DNA of 64,000 nt. It comes from Qipengyuania sp. YIM B01966. GTDB lineage: Bacteria; Pseudomonadota; Alphaproteobacteria; Sphingomonadales; Sphingomonadaceae. The notes under the pieces were generated by a model. It was not told the origin of the DNA. It saw only the letters and a program-made list of their open reading frames with translations, and made no database searches. The DNA lies in contig NZ_JADMNM010000001.1 of assembly GCF_016461955.1 (NCBI RefSeq), positions 181,598-245,597 of the forward strand. The letters are read 5' to 3'. Shown piece by piece: positions 1-8,511 of the stretch (position 1 is the stretch's first letter; the number at the start of each line of letters is the position of its first letter). A program made the translations under genes and the position numbers.

Positions 1-2235
1 CTGTTGTGCGCGGCGGGCGCGGGCTTCGGCCTGACGCTGCGCTTCGGCGGCAGCGGCGCGGCCGGCCTCGATCGTGCGCGGATCGATCCGCACCCCGCCC
101 TCGCCAAATCCGACATCGACCGGCACCCCATCGACATTGGTGGTGACGGTGACGCCGCCTTCTTCCACCCGCAGGTGCGCCCCGTCACCCAGCGGAATGT
201 CGGCCCCTGATGGCAGGTCGAGCGGGCGGACGGGGCCGGCGGGGTTCTGGCTGACCGTCGGGCGCGGGGCGGCCGGGCGGGTGGCGCCAATGCGCAGCGC
301 CTGAACCATGAAGTCGCGCCAGATCTGCGCCGGCATCCCGCCGCCCGACATCCCGCTGAGCGGGGTGTTGTCATCCTTACCGATCCACACGCCGACCACC
401 AGATCGCCGGCATAGCCGACGAACAACGCATCGCGTGCATCCTGGCTGGTGCCGGTCTTGCCGTAATTGGCGATGCTGAGCGATGCGGCGCGGCCCGTGC
501 CGCGATTGATCGCGGCGCGCAGCATTTGTTCGATCCCCGCATGGACCGAGCCCGCCTCGCGCCCGCCAGCACCTAAATCCCACAATCGCTTGTACCAGGG
601 CTTACCATCTTCGGCGAAGGCGCGCGGGACCACCGGATGGCGGTTGGCGGCGACCCCGGCATAGGCGGCGGTCAGTTCGAGCAGAGTCATGCTGGAGGTG
701 CCAAGCGCGAGGCTCGGATCGCCTTCGGCCAGCGGCGAGCGAACGCCGTAATCGCGCGCGGTTTCGATCACCTTGTCGCTGCCGATTTCGCGCATCAGGC
801 GGACGGCGGCAACATTGCTCGACCGGGCGAAGGCATCCTCCAGCGTCAGGCTGTCGGAATAGGCATCACCGGCATTGCGCGGGCGATAGCTGCCGCTGGT
901 GAACGGGCGGTTGTCGATCCGGTCATCGGGCTGTTTGCCCTCGCGCAACGCGGCGAGCCAGACGAACAGCTTGAAGGTCGAGCCCGGCTGCCGCCGCGCC
1001 TGGGTCGCCCGGTTGAACGGGGTCGCGGCATAGTCGCGCCCGCCGATCATCGCCACCACCTCGCCATTGGGGCGCATCGCCACCAGCGCGACCTGCGCCC
1101 CACCCAGCCCGCGCCGGTTCACCACCGCGCGGGCGATGCCCTGCAACCGCGAATCGAGCGTCGTGGTCAGACGCTGCTGTGAATAACCATTGCCGGCCAT
1201 CTGCCGCGCGGCGGGCAGCGCCCAATCGGCGAAATAGGTGCCTGTCGGCAAATCCTTGCGCGTGCGGCTGTCCACCGCCGGATAGGGCATGGCCCGCGCC
1301 TCGGCCTCGGTCAGATAACCGGCCGCGACCATCGCGCCCTTGACCAGATCCATCCGCCGCTTGGCCCGGTCGTAATGGCGCGTCGGGGCAAAGCGCGAAG
1401 GCGCCTGCACCAGCCCCGCCAGCATCGCCGCCTGTTCGGGGCGCAGCTTTTCCGGCTGGCGATAGAAATAATGCAGGCTCGCCGCGCGCAGGCCATACAC
1501 ATTGTCGCCGAAATAGGCGTTGGAGAGATAGCGTTCGAGGATCTCGTCCTTGGTCAGCCAGCTTTCCAGCCAGAAGGCGATCAGCATCTCGCGCGCCTTG
1601 CGCGTCAGCGTCTGTTCGGGGGTCAGGAAGGTGAATTTGGCGAGCTGCTGGGTGATCGTGCTGCCGCCGCCATAGCCGGTCCACGCCGCCCGGGCGAGGC
1701 CGCGCGGATCGATCCCCCAATGGCTGTAGAACCGCCGGTCCTCGATCGCCAGAAACGGCTCGGTGACATGCGCCGGCAGCTTGGCCACCGTCACCGGGCG
1801 GTCCACCACCGCCCCGTTGCGCGCGATCGGCGTGCCGTCGGCGGCCAGCAGCGTCAGTTGCGGCGGGGCAATCGGTTCGAGCGACTTGCTGAGCGGCGCA
1901 GTAATCACCAGCCACCCGATCAGCAGGATCAGCGCCAGCAGCAATCCCGCCGCGATGCGCCCGATCCACCAGCCCCGGCTGCGCCCCAGCCACCCCAAAC
2001 GCGGCGATGGCGGAGGGAGCGGCGGCGCGCCGGCCCCATACGCCGCGCCCGCAGCGGCGGGTGGCGCCAGCGTTGTACCCGCCGGTGGGCGTGGCTCAAG
2101 GCGGCCGAGCCGCGCGTCCCAATCATCGAACGCATCGTGCAGGGGGTAATAACCGCGATGCGGCGCCGGTTCGCTCTGCGAAGGCGGCGGCGCACCGTCC
2201 TTGCCCTTGCCCTTGCCGAACCCGAACCATGCCAT
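1..2235 (-). CDS. Penicillin-binding protein 1A-type transglycosylase/transpeptidase (3' end beyond window)
   Basis: This is a bifunctional class A PBP that polymerises glycan strands and cross-links peptidoglycan in the periplasm. The frame is open for 745 codons from the ATG at 2235 to the window edge with no stop. A Gly/Pro/Lys-rich cytoplasmic N-terminus precedes one membrane segment (about residues 90-113). The GT51 signature EDRRFYSHWGID follows near residue 165, and GGGSTITQQLAK shortly after. The transpeptidase motifs are all present: GSTFK near 418, SSN near 473 and KTGTS near 591. The C-terminal region is Ala/Gln/Arg-rich and the gene is probably almost complete here. The start ATG-GCA-TGG gives MAWFGFGKGKGK. 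It lies 47 bases downstream of the cobS stop on the same strand, so co-transcription with cobS is possible. Confidence 0.93.
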   Translation of the reverse strand, partial: MAWFGFGKGKGKDGAPPPSQSEPAPHRGYYPLHDAFDDWDARLGRLEPRPPAGTTLAPPAAAGAAYGAGAPPLPPPSPRLGWLGRSRGWWIGRIAAGLLLALILLIGWLVITAPLSKSLEPIAPPQLTLLAADGTPIARNGAVVDRPVTVAKLPAHVTEPFLAIEDRRFYSHWGIDPRGLARAAWTGYGGGSTITQQLAKFTFLTPEQTLTRKAREMLIAFWLESWLTKDEILERYLSNAYFGDNVYGLRAASLHYFYRQPEKLRPEQAAMLAGLVQAPSRFAPTRHYDRAKRRMDLVKGAMVAAGYLTEAEARAMPYPAVDSRTRKDLPTGTYFADWALPAARQMAGNGYSQQRLTTTLDSRLQGIARAVVNRRGLGGAQVALVAMRPNGEVVAMIGGRDYAATPFNRATQARRQPGSTFKLFVWLAALREGKQPDDRIDNRPFTSGSYRPRNAGDAYSDSLTLEDAFARSSNVAAVRLMREIGSDKVIETARDYGVRSPLAEGDPSLALGTSSMTLLELTAAYAGVAANRHPVVPRAFAEDGKPWYKRLWDLGAGGREAGSVHAGIEQMLRAAINRGTGRAASLSIANYGKTGTSQDARDALFVGYAGDLVVGVWIGKDDNTPLSGMSGGGMPAQIWRDFMVQALRIGATRPAAPRPTVSQNPAGPVRPLDLPSGADIPLGDGAHLRVEEGGVTVTTNVDGVPVDVGFGEGGVRIDPRTIEAGRAAAAEAQRQAEARARRAQQ

Positions 2236-2282
2236 CGAACTGTATTAACCGAACAACACAGGGCTGAAAAGTGGCCCGGCGC

Positions 2283-3254
2283 TCACCCGCGGCCGACGAT
2301 GCTTTCCGGCAGGTCGGTGCCGAAGACGCGCTGGTAATATTCCGCCACCAGCACGCGCTCGGCCTCGTCGCACTTGTTGAGGAAGGTGACGCGGAAGGCG
2401 AAACCGACATCGCCCAATATCGCCGCATTCTGCGCCCAGGTGATCACCGTGCGCGGGCTCATCACCGTGGAAATATCGCCATTGATGAAACCCTGGCGGG
2501 TCAGGTCGGCGACCTTGATCATGTCGGCGATGGTCTTCTTGTCCGCTTCGGGCAATTTCGAGCCGACAATCGCCTGTTCGGTTTCGGCCGGCAGATAGTT
2601 GAGCGCGACGACCATGTTCCAGCGGTCCATCTGGCCCTGATTGATCGCCTGGGTGCCGTGATAGAGGCCGCTGGTATCGCCCAGACCGACCGTGTTGGCG
2701 GTGGCGAACAGACGGAAATGCGGATCGGGCCGGATCACGCGGTTCTGGTCGAGCAGGGTCAATTTACCCTGCTGTTCGAGCACCCGCTGGATGACGAACA
2801 TCACGTCGGGCCGGCCGGCATCATATTCGTCGAACACCAGCGCCACCGGGTGCTGCAACGCCCAGGGCAGCAGACCCTCGCGAAATTCGGTTACCTGCAA
2901 CCCATCGCGCAGGACGATCGCGTCGCGGCCGATCAGGTCGATGCGGCTGATATGCGCGTCGAGATTGATGCGGATACAGGGCCAGTTCAGCCGCGCGGCG
3001 ACCTGTTCGATGTGGGTCGATTTGCCGGTGCCGTGATAGCCTTGGACCATCACCCGCCGGTCAAAGGCGAATCCGGCGAGAATCGCCAGCGTGGTTTCCG
3101 GATCGAACACGTAGCTTTCGTCGAGATCGGGCACCCGCTCGTCCGCCTCGCTGAACGCGGGGATCTGCCAGTCTACCTCGAGGCCGAAGACCTCGCGGGC
3201 GCTGATCGTGGTGTCGGGGGCGGCAAGGCGGGTCTTCGCGGTGTCGAGCGTCAT
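2283..3254 (-). CDS. cobS: Cobaltochelatase subunit CobS
   Basis: This is the AAA+ ATPase subunit of the aerobic CobNST cobaltochelatase, which drives cobalt insertion into hydrogenobyrinate diamide. The product is 323 aa from the ATG at 3254 ([11 protein letters not shown]), close to the family length. An upstream in-frame codon at 3341 would add a low-quality Arg-rich tail and is not preferred. Walker A is GYHGTGKST (residues 72-80) and Walker B is LVFDEYD (about 139-145); [15 protein letters not shown] is the sensor 1 region. CobT, which normally accompanies CobS, is not in the window, and neither is any other cobalamin gene. Divergent from the DUF2236 gene at 3359. Confidence 0.93.
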   Translation of the reverse strand: MTLDTAKTRLAAPDTTISAREVFGLEVDWQIPAFSEADERVPDLDESYVFDPETTLAILAGFAFDRRVMVQGYHGTGKSTHIEQVAARLNWPCIRINLDAHISRIDLIGRDAIVLRDGLQVTEFREGLLPWALQHPVALVFDEYDAGRPDVMFVIQRVLEQQGKLTLLDQNRVIRPDPHFRLFATANTVGLGDTSGLYHGTQAINQGQMDRWNMVVALNYLPAETEQAIVGSKLPEADKKTIADMIKVADLTRQGFINGDISTVMSPRTVITWAQNAAILGDVGFAFRVTFLNKCDEAERVLVAEYYQRVFGTDLPESIVGRG

Positions 3255-3358
3255 AGCGCCCCGGCGCGTGGCACGGCGCGCGCGCGCTCGCAATGCCTTA
3301 TCGCACCGACGCGCACTGTCCGGCCATTTTGCGTCCCCCACGCACTTGCGCTAGTCAT

Positions 3359-4222
3359 ATGCGGGTGGAACGCCCCCGCCCGCTGCACAACCCGGCCGAC
3401 CTGCTGCGCGATCGCCTGGTGCGGCAGGTGCGCGCAGTGTTCAACGATCAGGCTGCGGGCGAACAACCGGTGCCCGTTTCCGACGACGCATTGTTCGCGC
3501 GTGATACGCCGATCCGGCTAGTCCATGCCGATATCGTCGCGATGATGGTCGGCGGCATCCGTTCGCTGCTGCTGCAAATGCTCCACCCCCACGCGCTGCA
3601 GGGCGTCCTCGATCATTCGAATTTCCGCGAGGATATGCAGGGGCGGCTGCGGCGCACGGCGCGCTTCATCGCGGTCACAACCTTCGCCCATCGTGACGAG
3701 GCGCAGGCAGCGATCGCGCGGGTGAACCGGATTCACGAGCAGGTGCGCGGCACGCTGCCCGACGGCACACCCTATTCCGCGCGCGATCCGCGCACGCTGG
3801 CCTTCGTGCATCTGGCCGAAGCGGAGAGCTTCCTCCTCGCCTATCGCCGGTTCGTCCAGCCGGCGATGCCCCGGCGCGATCAGGACGAATATTTCCGCCA
3901 GTTCGCGCAAGTCGCGCGGGCGCTGGGGGCCGACCCGGTTCCCGAGACACGGGCCGAGGCGGAGGCGCTGACGCGCGCCATGCGCGGCGAATTGCGCGGG
4001 TCGGCCGCAGCGCGCGAGATTGCCCGGCTGGTGCTGCAGGACAGCGCCGCCACCGGCGCCGAGGCGGTGCAGCATATCCTCGGCACTGCGGCGGTCGATC
4101 TGCTGCCGCCGTTCGCCCGCGCGCAATTGGGGCTTGCCGCGCCGGGAATTACCGCCTTGCCCGCGCGCCTCGCCACCGGGGCGATGGCCGGCACGCTGCG
4201 CTGGGCCTTCCGCCAGCGCTAG
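3359..4222 (+). CDS. DUF2236 / MpaB-type oxygenase family protein
   Basis: The product is 287 aa and resembles the DUF2236 family, which includes fungal MpaB and latex-clearing oxygenases, mostly heme-dependent. Family features are a conserved core with LQMLHPHALQGVLDHS followed by RRTARFI. The C-terminal third is Ala/Leu-rich and helical. Members act on hydrophobic substrates, but nothing here reveals the substrate. The start at 3359 (MRVERPRP) is preferred over an earlier ATG at 3293 because the extra residues are unlike the family. Its 3' end overlaps by 4 bases the 3' end of the convergent HxlR gene. Confidence 0.8.
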   Translation: MRVERPRPLHNPADLLRDRLVRQVRAVFNDQAAGEQPVPVSDDALFARDTPIRLVHADIVAMMVGGIRSLLLQMLHPHALQGVLDHSNFREDMQGRLRRTARFIAVTTFAHRDEAQAAIARVNRIHEQVRGTLPDGTPYSARDPRTLAFVHLAEAESFLLAYRRFVQPAMPRRDQDEYFRQFAQVARALGADPVPETRAEAEALTRAMRGELRGSAAAREIARLVLQDSAATGAEAVQHILGTAAVDLLPPFARAQLGLAAPGITALPARLATGAMAGTLRWAFRQR

Positions 4223-4914
4223 CCGAATTTATCGGGCAGGCAGAACAGGCCCGTCAGGATGGCTATCAGCGCGCGGTCCCCGGCGATGGTCAGCTGGCCG
4301 GCCTGCTCCAGCTCGGCAGCCGGCACGCCGCCATAGATCAACGCTGCCAGCACCGGCGCTTCGGCCACGGTCAGGCGCAGCGCGGCGTCGACCGCCTCAC
4401 CGCGTGTGATGGCGATGCCGGCGTCCGTTACCTCCAGGCGAAAGCTGTCGGGACCGATTTCGATGGCCGCAACGAGTGAAGCGCACTCGGCCGCGCGGGC
4501 ATCGAACATCGTTCGCAAGCTCATCATCAGCGAGGCGGCGGATAGCGGCAGCGTGATGTCGTGCCCCGGCGCCGAAGCGGCCCAGCGACCGAGCGCGGCG
4601 ATGACCGGTTCGGCCGCCTCGCCCAAGGCCGTCAGCCGGTAGACCCGCATCGCGGCAGGCGGCGCCAGTTGCGCGCGCTCGACCACCCCGGCGCGCTCGA
4701 GCCCGTCGAGCCGCTCGGTCAGCGATTTGGCGCTGATTCCGGGCAGCCCGGCGCGCAGGTCGGAAAAGCGCCGCGGTCCAAACATTAGTTCGCGGACAAT
4801 CAACAGAGCCCACCGCTCGCCCAGCAATTCGAGGCCGAACGCCGTTCCGCAGGCGTCATTATACCAGCGGCCATGCAGCCGCTCGGCTATCTTAGTTTCC
4901 TTTTGTAACTTCAT
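4219..4914 (-). CDS. HxlR-family transcriptional regulator with C-terminal SCP2-like domain
   Basis: The product is 231 aa from the ATG at 4914 (MKLQKETK). The winged-helix HxlR domain spans about residues 18-110: DACGTAFGLELLGERWALLI, then LMFGPRRFSDLRAGLPGISAKSLTERL, with a Cys at 22 typical of redox-sensing members. Residues 130-231 resemble the sterol-carrier-like extension found in some HxlR proteins, so the protein is about twice the minimal HxlR length. It is divergent from the DUF1428/VOC operon with 61 bases between starts. Two copies of an 11-bp direct repeat sit over its start codon, suggesting autoregulation and control of the divergent operon. The ligand is unknown. Confidence 0.88.
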   Translation of the reverse strand: MKLQKETKIAERLHGRWYNDACGTAFGLELLGERWALLIVRELMFGPRRFSDLRAGLPGISAKSLTERLDGLERAGVVERAQLAPPAAMRVYRLTALGEAAEPVIAALGRWAASAPGHDITLPLSAASLMMSLRTMFDARAAECASLVAAIEIGPDSFRLEVTDAGIAITRGEAVDAALRLTVAEAPVLAALIYGGVPAAELEQAGQLTIAGDRALIAILTGLFCLPDKFG

Positions 4915-4930
4915 TGTTGCCTTTAGTAAC
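4899..4930. promoter_or_regulatory. Tandem 11-bp operator repeats between hxlR and the DUF1428 operon
   Basis: CCTTTTGTAAC (4899-4909) and CCTTTAGTAAC (4920-4930) match at 10 of 11 positions and begin exactly 21 bp apart, two helical turns. The first copy lies in the opening codons of the HxlR gene and the second just upstream of its ATG. HxlR proteins are dimers that often bind such repeated sites, so this is a good candidate operator for both divergent transcripts. Confidence 0.6.
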
Positions 4931-4975
4931 TCATAGGCGCAGCAGGGGGCAAGTCGATTCGCAGGAGAACCAACC

Positions 4976-5725
4976 ATGCCCTACATTGACGGATTCATCG
5001 CCGCGGTTCAGCGCGACCGCCGGACCGCATATGAAGGCTTCGCGCAACGATCGTGGACGCTGTTCAACCGTTACGGGGCGCTCCGGCAGGTCGAGACGTG
5101 GGGCGACCGGGTGCCCGATGGCAAGCTGACCGATTTCCGCCGCGCGGTCGCCGCCGTGGAGGGCGAGGAGGTGGTTTTCTCATGGCTCGAATGGCCCGAC
5201 AAGGCGACCCGGGATGCGGGCTTTGCCGGAATGGAGCAGGAGGGCACACAACTTGGCGAAATGCCCTTCGATGGCCAACGGATGATCTTCGGCGGCTTTG
5301 TCCCGCTGCTCGACCTTGGCGAAGCGCGCGCGGCGCCCGGATATGTCGATGGTTTCGTGCTCGCCGTACCGAGCGGCAATCGCGACGCCTTCATCGCCCA
5401 TGCGACCGAGGGCGACGGCGTGTTCATGGATGCCGGCGCCACCCGTGTCGTCGAGGCGTGGGGCGATGATGTCCCCGCCGGCAAGCGCACCGATTTTGCC
5501 CGTTCGGTCAGGGCGGAAGGGAACGAGACGGTGTGCTTCAGCTGGATCGAATGGCCCGACAAAGCCACCCGCGATGCCGCGCACGCGCAAATGCACGAGG
5601 CAATGAGCGATCCGGCGAAAATGGACCCGCGCATGGACCCGGAGAAGAACCCCATGCCATTTGACGGGCAGCGGATGATCTGGGGCGGGTTTGTCCCCAT
5701 GTTCGACAGCAAAGGGTCGGTATGA
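4976..5725 (+). CDS. Tandem-duplicated DUF1428 protein
   Basis: The product is 249 aa and consists of two DUF1428 units (YciI/EthD-like alpha-beta barrels of about 115 aa) fused head to tail. Unit 1 is residues 1-110, from PYIDGF to MIFGGFVPL. Unit 2 is residues 121-243, from GYVDGF to MIWGGFVPM. Each contains a WGDxVPxGKxTDF block, an SWxEWPDKATRDA block and an MPFDGQRMI block. Family members are usually single-domain proteins of unknown function that dimerise, so the fusion probably mimics the dimer. A good ribosome site (AGGAGA) precedes the ATG. The stop overlaps the start of the VOC gene (ATGA), so the two are translationally coupled. Confidence 0.85.
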   Translation: MPYIDGFIAAVQRDRRTAYEGFAQRSWTLFNRYGALRQVETWGDRVPDGKLTDFRRAVAAVEGEEVVFSWLEWPDKATRDAGFAGMEQEGTQLGEMPFDGQRMIFGGFVPLLDLGEARAAPGYVDGFVLAVPSGNRDAFIAHATEGDGVFMDAGATRVVEAWGDDVPAGKRTDFARSVRAEGNETVCFSWIEWPDKATRDAAHAQMHEAMSDPAKMDPRMDPEKNPMPFDGQRMIWGGFVPMFDSKGSV

Positions 5726-6504
5726 TGAGCACGCAGCACGGATCGCATATCTGGTACGAGTTGCTGACTGGCGACGTCGATGGGGCCAGCGCCTTCTATC
5801 GCAAGGTACTGCCGTGGACGGTCGCGCCAGCGGGAATGCCGGACATCGATTACCGCATCGCCACAGCGGCCGATGGCGGCCAGGTGGCCGGCATCATGGC
5901 GCTGACGCCGCAAATGGGCGAGCGGGGGCCGGGCTGGATGGGCTATATCGGGGTTGATGATGTCGACGCGGCCGCTGCCCGCATCGCCGCTGCCGGGGGC
6001 AGCGTGTTGATGCCGCCGGCCGATATTCCCGAGGTGGGGCGGTTCGCGATGGTGGCCGATCCGCAAGGCATCGCCTTCTACATCATGCGTGGTGCCTCGG
6101 ACGCGATGAGCACGGCCTTTGCCTATGACAAACCGCGCCCCGGCCACGGCGCCTGGAACGAACTCGCCACTCCGGACAAGGATGGCGCCGCAGCGTTTTA
6201 TGCCGATATCTTCGGCTGGGCGAAGGATGGCGAGATGGACATGGGGGCGGCCGGCACATACGATTTCATGCGGGACGGCGAGGGTCTGCTCGGCGCGATC
6301 ATGCGCCAGCCGCCCGAAATGCCTGCGCCGGGCTGGTCCTATTACTTCCGCGTGCCTGATCTCGATGCGGCCAAGACGGCGGTCGAGGCCAATGGCGGCA
6401 AGGTGCTGCACGGCCCGCACGAGGTGCCGGGCGGCGACTTCATCATCAATGCGGTCGATCCGCAAGGCGCGCTGTTCTCGCTCGTCGGCGGCCGGACCGA
6501 CTAG
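5722..6504 (+). CDS. VOC family protein with two glyoxalase-like domains
   Basis: The product is 260 aa with two vicinal-oxygen-chelate modules, about residues 5-125 and 140-258. Each begins with a His/Glu motif (GSHIWYELLTGDVDGASAFY and GHGAWNELATPDKDGAAAFY) and ends with a DPQG motif (DPQGIAFY and DPQGALFS). It resembles the bleomycin-resistance/CFP-30-like group often annotated as glyoxalase-like. Metal use and substrate cannot be read from the sequence. It is coupled to the DUF1428 gene by a 4-base overlap and ends the short operon divergent from the HxlR regulator. Confidence 0.85.
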   Translation: MMSTQHGSHIWYELLTGDVDGASAFYRKVLPWTVAPAGMPDIDYRIATAADGGQVAGIMALTPQMGERGPGWMGYIGVDDVDAAAARIAAAGGSVLMPPADIPEVGRFAMVADPQGIAFYIMRGASDAMSTAFAYDKPRPGHGAWNELATPDKDGAAAFYADIFGWAKDGEMDMGAAGTYDFMRDGEGLLGAIMRQPPEMPAPGWSYYFRVPDLDAAKTAVEANGGKVLHGPHEVPGGDFIINAVDPQGALFSLVGGRTD

Positions 6505-6563
6505 GCGCGCAGAAGCCGTCCGAGAGGCAAAACACGAAGCGGAATGATTTTCGGTTATTACCC

Positions 6564-6592
6564 TTGACAAATATAACCGATTTGGTTATAAG
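6564..6592 (+). promoter_or_regulatory. Strong sigma-70-like promoter with a palindromic operator in its spacer
   Basis: TTGACA (6564-6569) and TATAAG (6587-6592) are separated by exactly 17 bp. The spacer and -10 contain a perfect inverted repeat, TATAACC (6572-6578), five bases, then GGTTATA (6584-6590). A further GGTTAT lies at 6553-6558. It reads rightwards, but the next gene on that side (the J-domain gene) is on the opposite strand, so no convincing coding target follows. Confidence 0.6.
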
Positions 6593-6693
6593 GGCACAAG
6601 GCAGAAGGAACGGCGATTCGCCTCGCCCTGCCAGCCATCCATACCGCGCGGGCCTCAACGCGCGGGTGGATCGCTGGCGCGCAGGCGGGGCAG

Positions 6694-7299
6694 TTATTCG
6701 AACGTCGCGCTCTTTCTCAACGTCTGATAGGCTTCAACCACCCGGCCCAGCCGGGCCTCGTGGCGCCGGTCGCCGCCATTGCGGTCGGGGTGATAGCGGC
6801 GGACCAGTTCGGAGTAACGCTGGCGCAGCGCGCGCAGATCGCTGGCATCGCTGAGCCCCAGCACCTCGAGCGCGGCGGCCTCGGCGGCGGTGAAGCGCCC
6901 CGTTGCCGCCACTTTCGCGGCGCGTTCGGTGCGGCTGCGAATACCTGCCGCGCGCGCGCCGATTGCCTCCAGCGGGTCGGCAAAATCGGCCCAGCGCGGC
7001 AGGTCGCCCACGCCGCCATCGCCGCGAAAGGAACGGGTCTCGGTCGCCCACCCCTCTCGCCAGGCAGCGCCCGGCGCCTGTGCGGCGTAGATTTCGTCCG
7101 CGCTCATTCCCGCGAACCAGTCGTAGCCGGCGTTGAATTCGCGCACATGATCAAGGCACAGCCAGCGATATTCGCCCGGCCCGTCGAAGCCGGCTGCGCG
7201 TGGGCCCGGCGCGCGGAACTCGCCCGCCTCGCCGCACCCCGGCGCGGCGCAAACCTGCCCCGCCCCGTCGTGCCTGCCATGAAACCGCGCATTGCCCAT
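6694..7299 (-). CDS. J-domain protein with N-terminal zinc-binding motif
   Basis: The product is 201 aa from the ATG at 7299 (MGNARFHGRHDG); an in-frame ATG at 7317 adds six residues and is an alternative. Near the N-terminus there is a probable zinc site, CAAPGC plus CLDH, a stretch shared by alphaproteobacterial homologues. The C-terminal 65 residues form a DnaJ domain with the HPD tripeptide (RRYHPDRNGG), expected to stimulate DnaK ATPase. Its client is unknown. It is divergent from bolA with 52 bases between starts. In many alphaproteobacteria this gene, bolA and cobS lie together; here a regulator/VOC block separates it from cobS. Confidence 0.85.
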   Translation of the reverse strand: MGNARFHGRHDGAGQVCAAPGCGEAGEFRAPGPRAAGFDGPGEYRWLCLDHVREFNAGYDWFAGMSADEIYAAQAPGAAWREGWATETRSFRGDGGVGDLPRWADFADPLEAIGARAAGIRSRTERAAKVAATGRFTAAEAAALEVLGLSDASDLRALRQRYSELVRRYHPDRNGGDRRHEARLGRVVEAYQTLRKSATFE

Positions 7300-7351
7300 T
7301 CGGGCCCAGATGGTCATGGACAAGCCGCTTGGGAACCCCCAGAACCCCCAT

Positions 7352-7630
7352 ATGAGCAGCCCCCTGGCAGACGAGATGCATGAGCGCCTTGAACGGGCCT
7401 TTGCCCCGCTGGCGCTGGACATCGTCAATGACAGCGCCCGCCACCATGGGCACGCGGGCGACGATGGCAGCGGCGAATCGCATTTCACCATCACCATCGA
7501 AAGCGCCGCCTTTGCCGGGGTCGGCCGGCTCGAACGCCAGCGCATGGTCAACCGCGCACTGGGCGACATTCCCGGCCAGCGGGTCCACGCCCTCGCCATC
7601 CGCGCCCGCGCGCCCGGCGAGCCGGCATGA
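7352..7630 (+). CDS. bolA: BolA family protein
   Basis: The product is 92 aa from the ATG at 7352 (MSSPLADEMHERLERAF). It has the BolA fold features: a short N-terminal helix, a variable loop with HHGHAG, the HFTITIES strand, and a C-terminal helix with RLERQRMVNRAL. BolA proteins partner monothiol glutaredoxins in iron-sulfur cluster handling; His residues in the loop and C-terminal strand are candidate ligands. The stop overlaps the start of the pirin gene by 4 bases, the first link in a coupled run bolA-pirin-SDR-hydrolase. Confidence 0.9.
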   Translation: MSSPLADEMHERLERAFAPLALDIVNDSARHHGHAGDDGSGESHFTITIESAAFAGVGRLERQRMVNRALGDIPGQRVHALAIRARAPGEPA

Positions 7631-8511
7631 GTATCATCCAGACCATAACCCCGGTCACGCACGATCTCGGCGCGTTCGAGGTTCGCCGTGCGATCCCCTC
7701 GCGCGAGCGGACGATGGTCGGCCCGTTCATTTTCGTTGACCAGTTCGGTCCCGCGCAGCTCGATCTGGGGGCGGCGATGGATGTGCGGCCGCATCCGCAC
7801 ATCAACCTCGCCACCGTCACCTGGCTTTTCGACGGGGCGATCGACCACCGCGACAGCCTGGGCAGTTGTGCCACCATTCGCCCCGGCCAGGTCAATCTGA
7901 TGACCGCCGGGCGCGGCATCGTCCATTCCGAACGCAGCCCGGCCAGCGAGCGAACCGGCGAAGGGCGGCTCTACGGAATGCAGACCTGGCTCGCCCTGCC
8001 CGACGGGTGCGAGGAGATCGCCCCTGCCTTCGAAGCGTTGAGCGATCTGCCGCTGGTCGAGGATAGCTGCGCCAAGGCGACCGTAATCATGGGCGAGCTG
8101 TGGGGCGCGCGCGCGCCGACCACCACCTATGCGGCCACCATCTACGCCGAAATCCTGCTGGCGGGCGGCGGAGCGATCCCACTCGACGACGAGGCGGACG
8201 AACGTGCGGTGATGCTGGTCGGCGGCGAGGCGCGGGTCGATGGCCACGCGCTGAAATTGTACGAACTGACCGTGCTGCGCCCCGGCGCCGACATCAACCT
8301 GACCTCGGCAAAAGGCGGGCGGGTGATGCTGCTGGGCGGCGAGGCGTTCGCGACCAAGCGCCATGTGTGGTGGAACTTCGTTTCCTCCAGCCGCGACCGG
8401 ATCCGCCAGGCGGCGGATGACTGGCGCGAAGGCCGCTTTCCGCTGGTGCCGGGTGACAGCGACGAATTCATCCCCCTGCCTGACCAGCCAACCACGGTGA
8501 GTTACCTATGA
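7627..8511 (+). CDS. Pirin family protein
   Basis: The product is 294 aa, a bicupin of the pirin family. The N-terminal cupin carries the metal-binding signature HPHINLATVTWLFDG near residue 57 and GIVHSER near residue 97, giving the usual His-His-His-Glu iron site. The C-terminal cupin is degenerate, as in other pirins. Bacterial pirins include quercetinases and proteins that modulate pyruvate dehydrogenase; the substrate here is unknown. Coupled to bolA upstream and to the SDR gene downstream by 4-base overlaps. Confidence 0.9.
   Translation: MSIIQTITPVTHDLGAFEVRRAIPSRERTMVGPFIFVDQFGPAQLDLGAAMDVRPHPHINLATVTWLFDGAIDHRDSLGSCATIRPGQVNLMTAGRGIVHSERSPASERTGEGRLYGMQTWLALPDGCEEIAPAFEALSDLPLVEDSCAKATVIMGELWGARAPTTTYAATIYAEILLAGGGAIPLDDEADERAVMLVGGEARVDGHALKLYELTVLRPGADINLTSAKGGRVMLLGGEAFATKRHVWWNFVSSSRDRIRQAADDWREGRFPLVPGDSDEFIPLPDQPTTVSYL

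Noticed and set aside
923-1993. A 356-codon open frame within the PBP gene on the same strand
   Set aside because: It is the PBP1A gene read in another frame; the true frame keeps all PBP motifs.
6564-6854. Possible small gene starting at the TTG inside the orphan promoter
   Set aside because: The start codon is the -35 box itself, there is no ribosome site, and the product is Arg-rich and overlaps the J-domain gene on the other strand.
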